From the NCBI GenBank assembly GCA_036395835.1, contig DASWCW010000269.1, positions 1-6,040 of the forward strand: a stretch of 6,040 nt of DNA, given 5' to 3'. Below, one piece after another: positions 5,837 to 6,040 of the stretch. The position numbers and the translations under genes were made by a program. The stretch comes from AP-16 sp036395835 (GTDB lineage Bacteria > Pseudomonadota > Alphaproteobacteria > Rhizobiales > Xanthobacteraceae). A model generated the notes under the pieces. That model was not told the origin of the DNA. It saw only the letters and a list, made by a program, of their open reading frames with translations, and ran no database searches. The first letter of the stretch is position 1; every line of letters begins with the position of its first letter.

Positions 5837-6040
5837 ATGAAGGACATCCTCGCAAAGCTCGAGCATCGCCGCGGCCACGCGCGCCTGGGCGGCGGAAAAA
5901 AGCGCACCGAAGCCCAGCACAAGCGCGGCAAGCTCACCGCGCGCGAGCGCATCGCGCTCCTGCTCGACCGCAACTCGTTCGAGGAGTTCGACATGTTCGT
6001 CGAGCACCGCTGCGACGAGTTCGGCATGGAGCAGACGAAA
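5837..6040 (+). CDS. pccB: Acyl-CoA (propionyl-CoA) carboxylase beta subunit, N-terminal 68 residues, cut by window edge
   Basis: The product is the carboxyltransferase subunit of a biotin-dependent acyl-CoA carboxylase. It moves the carboxyl group from biotin (on the alpha subunit) to propionyl-CoA to give methylmalonyl-CoA. Only residues 1-68 are present: MKDILAKLEHRRGHARLGGG, then EAQHKRGKLTARERI (25-39), LLLD (41-44), SFEEFDMFVEHR (47-58) and DEFGME (60-65). This is the conserved N-terminal crotonase-like entry of PccB, and the family is about 510 residues long. The frame is open to the window end. The gene is separated from ATP12 by 139 bases holding a palindromic repeat, so it may have its own promoter. 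The visible part does not formally separate propionyl-CoA carboxylase from closely related acetyl/acyl-CoA carboxylases, but the match to alphaproteobacterial PccB as I know it is very close. Confidence 0.88.
   Translation, partial: MKDILAKLEHRRGHARLGGGKKRTEAQHKRGKLTARERIALLLDRNSFEEFDMFVEHRCDEFGMEQTK

Noticed and set aside
1..6040. CRISPR array, tRNA, rRNA, transposase, prophage or toxin-antitoxin system
   Set aside because: No regularly spaced repeats, RNA gene features or corresponding protein motifs were found on either strand.

Overview
The window is GC-rich, densely coding bacterial DNA. It most likely comes from an alphaproteobacterium of the Hyphomicrobiales (Bradyrhizobium, Rhodopseudomonas or Xanthobacteraceae-like). 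Three things support this: an ATP12-type F1-ATPase assembly chaperone, which among bacteria is typical of Alphaproteobacteria; a propionyl-CoA carboxylase beta subunit directly after it; and a GTAGCCCGGATGGA-type palindromic repeat of a kind I recall from such genomes. The genus is inference, because no rRNA or other marker is present.

Layout. Positions 4477 down to 1 (minus strand) hold one tightly packed operon of three genes. The first is a GltD-like FAD/NAD(P) oxidoreductase with extra [4Fe-4S] domains (korC-like, 2687-4477). The second is the fused gamma+alpha subunit of a 2-oxoacid:acceptor oxidoreductase (korA, 870-2705). The third is the thiamine-diphosphate/[4Fe-4S] beta subunit (korB, 873 to the window edge, C-terminus missing). 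The genes overlap by 19 bp and 4 bp. Positions 4478-4866 are a divergent intergenic region with short palindromes, a weak minus-strand promoter candidate and a degenerate dispersed repeat. Positions 4867-5697 (plus strand) encode the ATP12 chaperone. Its last 18 codons lie inside a 115-bp palindromic repeat (5642-5756) containing two internal hairpins. Positions 5837-6040 (plus strand) are the start of pccB, cut by the window edge.

How the genes work together. KorA and KorB should form a CoA-dependent 2-oxoacid oxidoreductase; the signature residues favour 2-oxoglutarate going to succinyl-CoA and CO2. There is no separate ferredoxin-like delta subunit within the visible part of the operon. 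The C-terminus of the KorC-like protein instead carries a two-cluster ferredoxin domain, followed in the electron path by FAD and an NAD(P)-binding fold. The set therefore resembles the 2-oxoglutarate:NADP+ oxidoreductase (KorABC) described from Azoarcus evansii, rather than a plain ferredoxin-reducing enzyme. PccB leads towards methylmalonyl-CoA and succinyl-CoA, so both outer loci touch the succinyl-CoA node. They are on opposite strands and a shared regulation is not shown.

I found no CRISPR array, tRNA, rRNA, insertion sequence or phage gene. The points most worth a second look are the KorC electron-transfer architecture and the repeat that supplies the ATP12 C-terminus.
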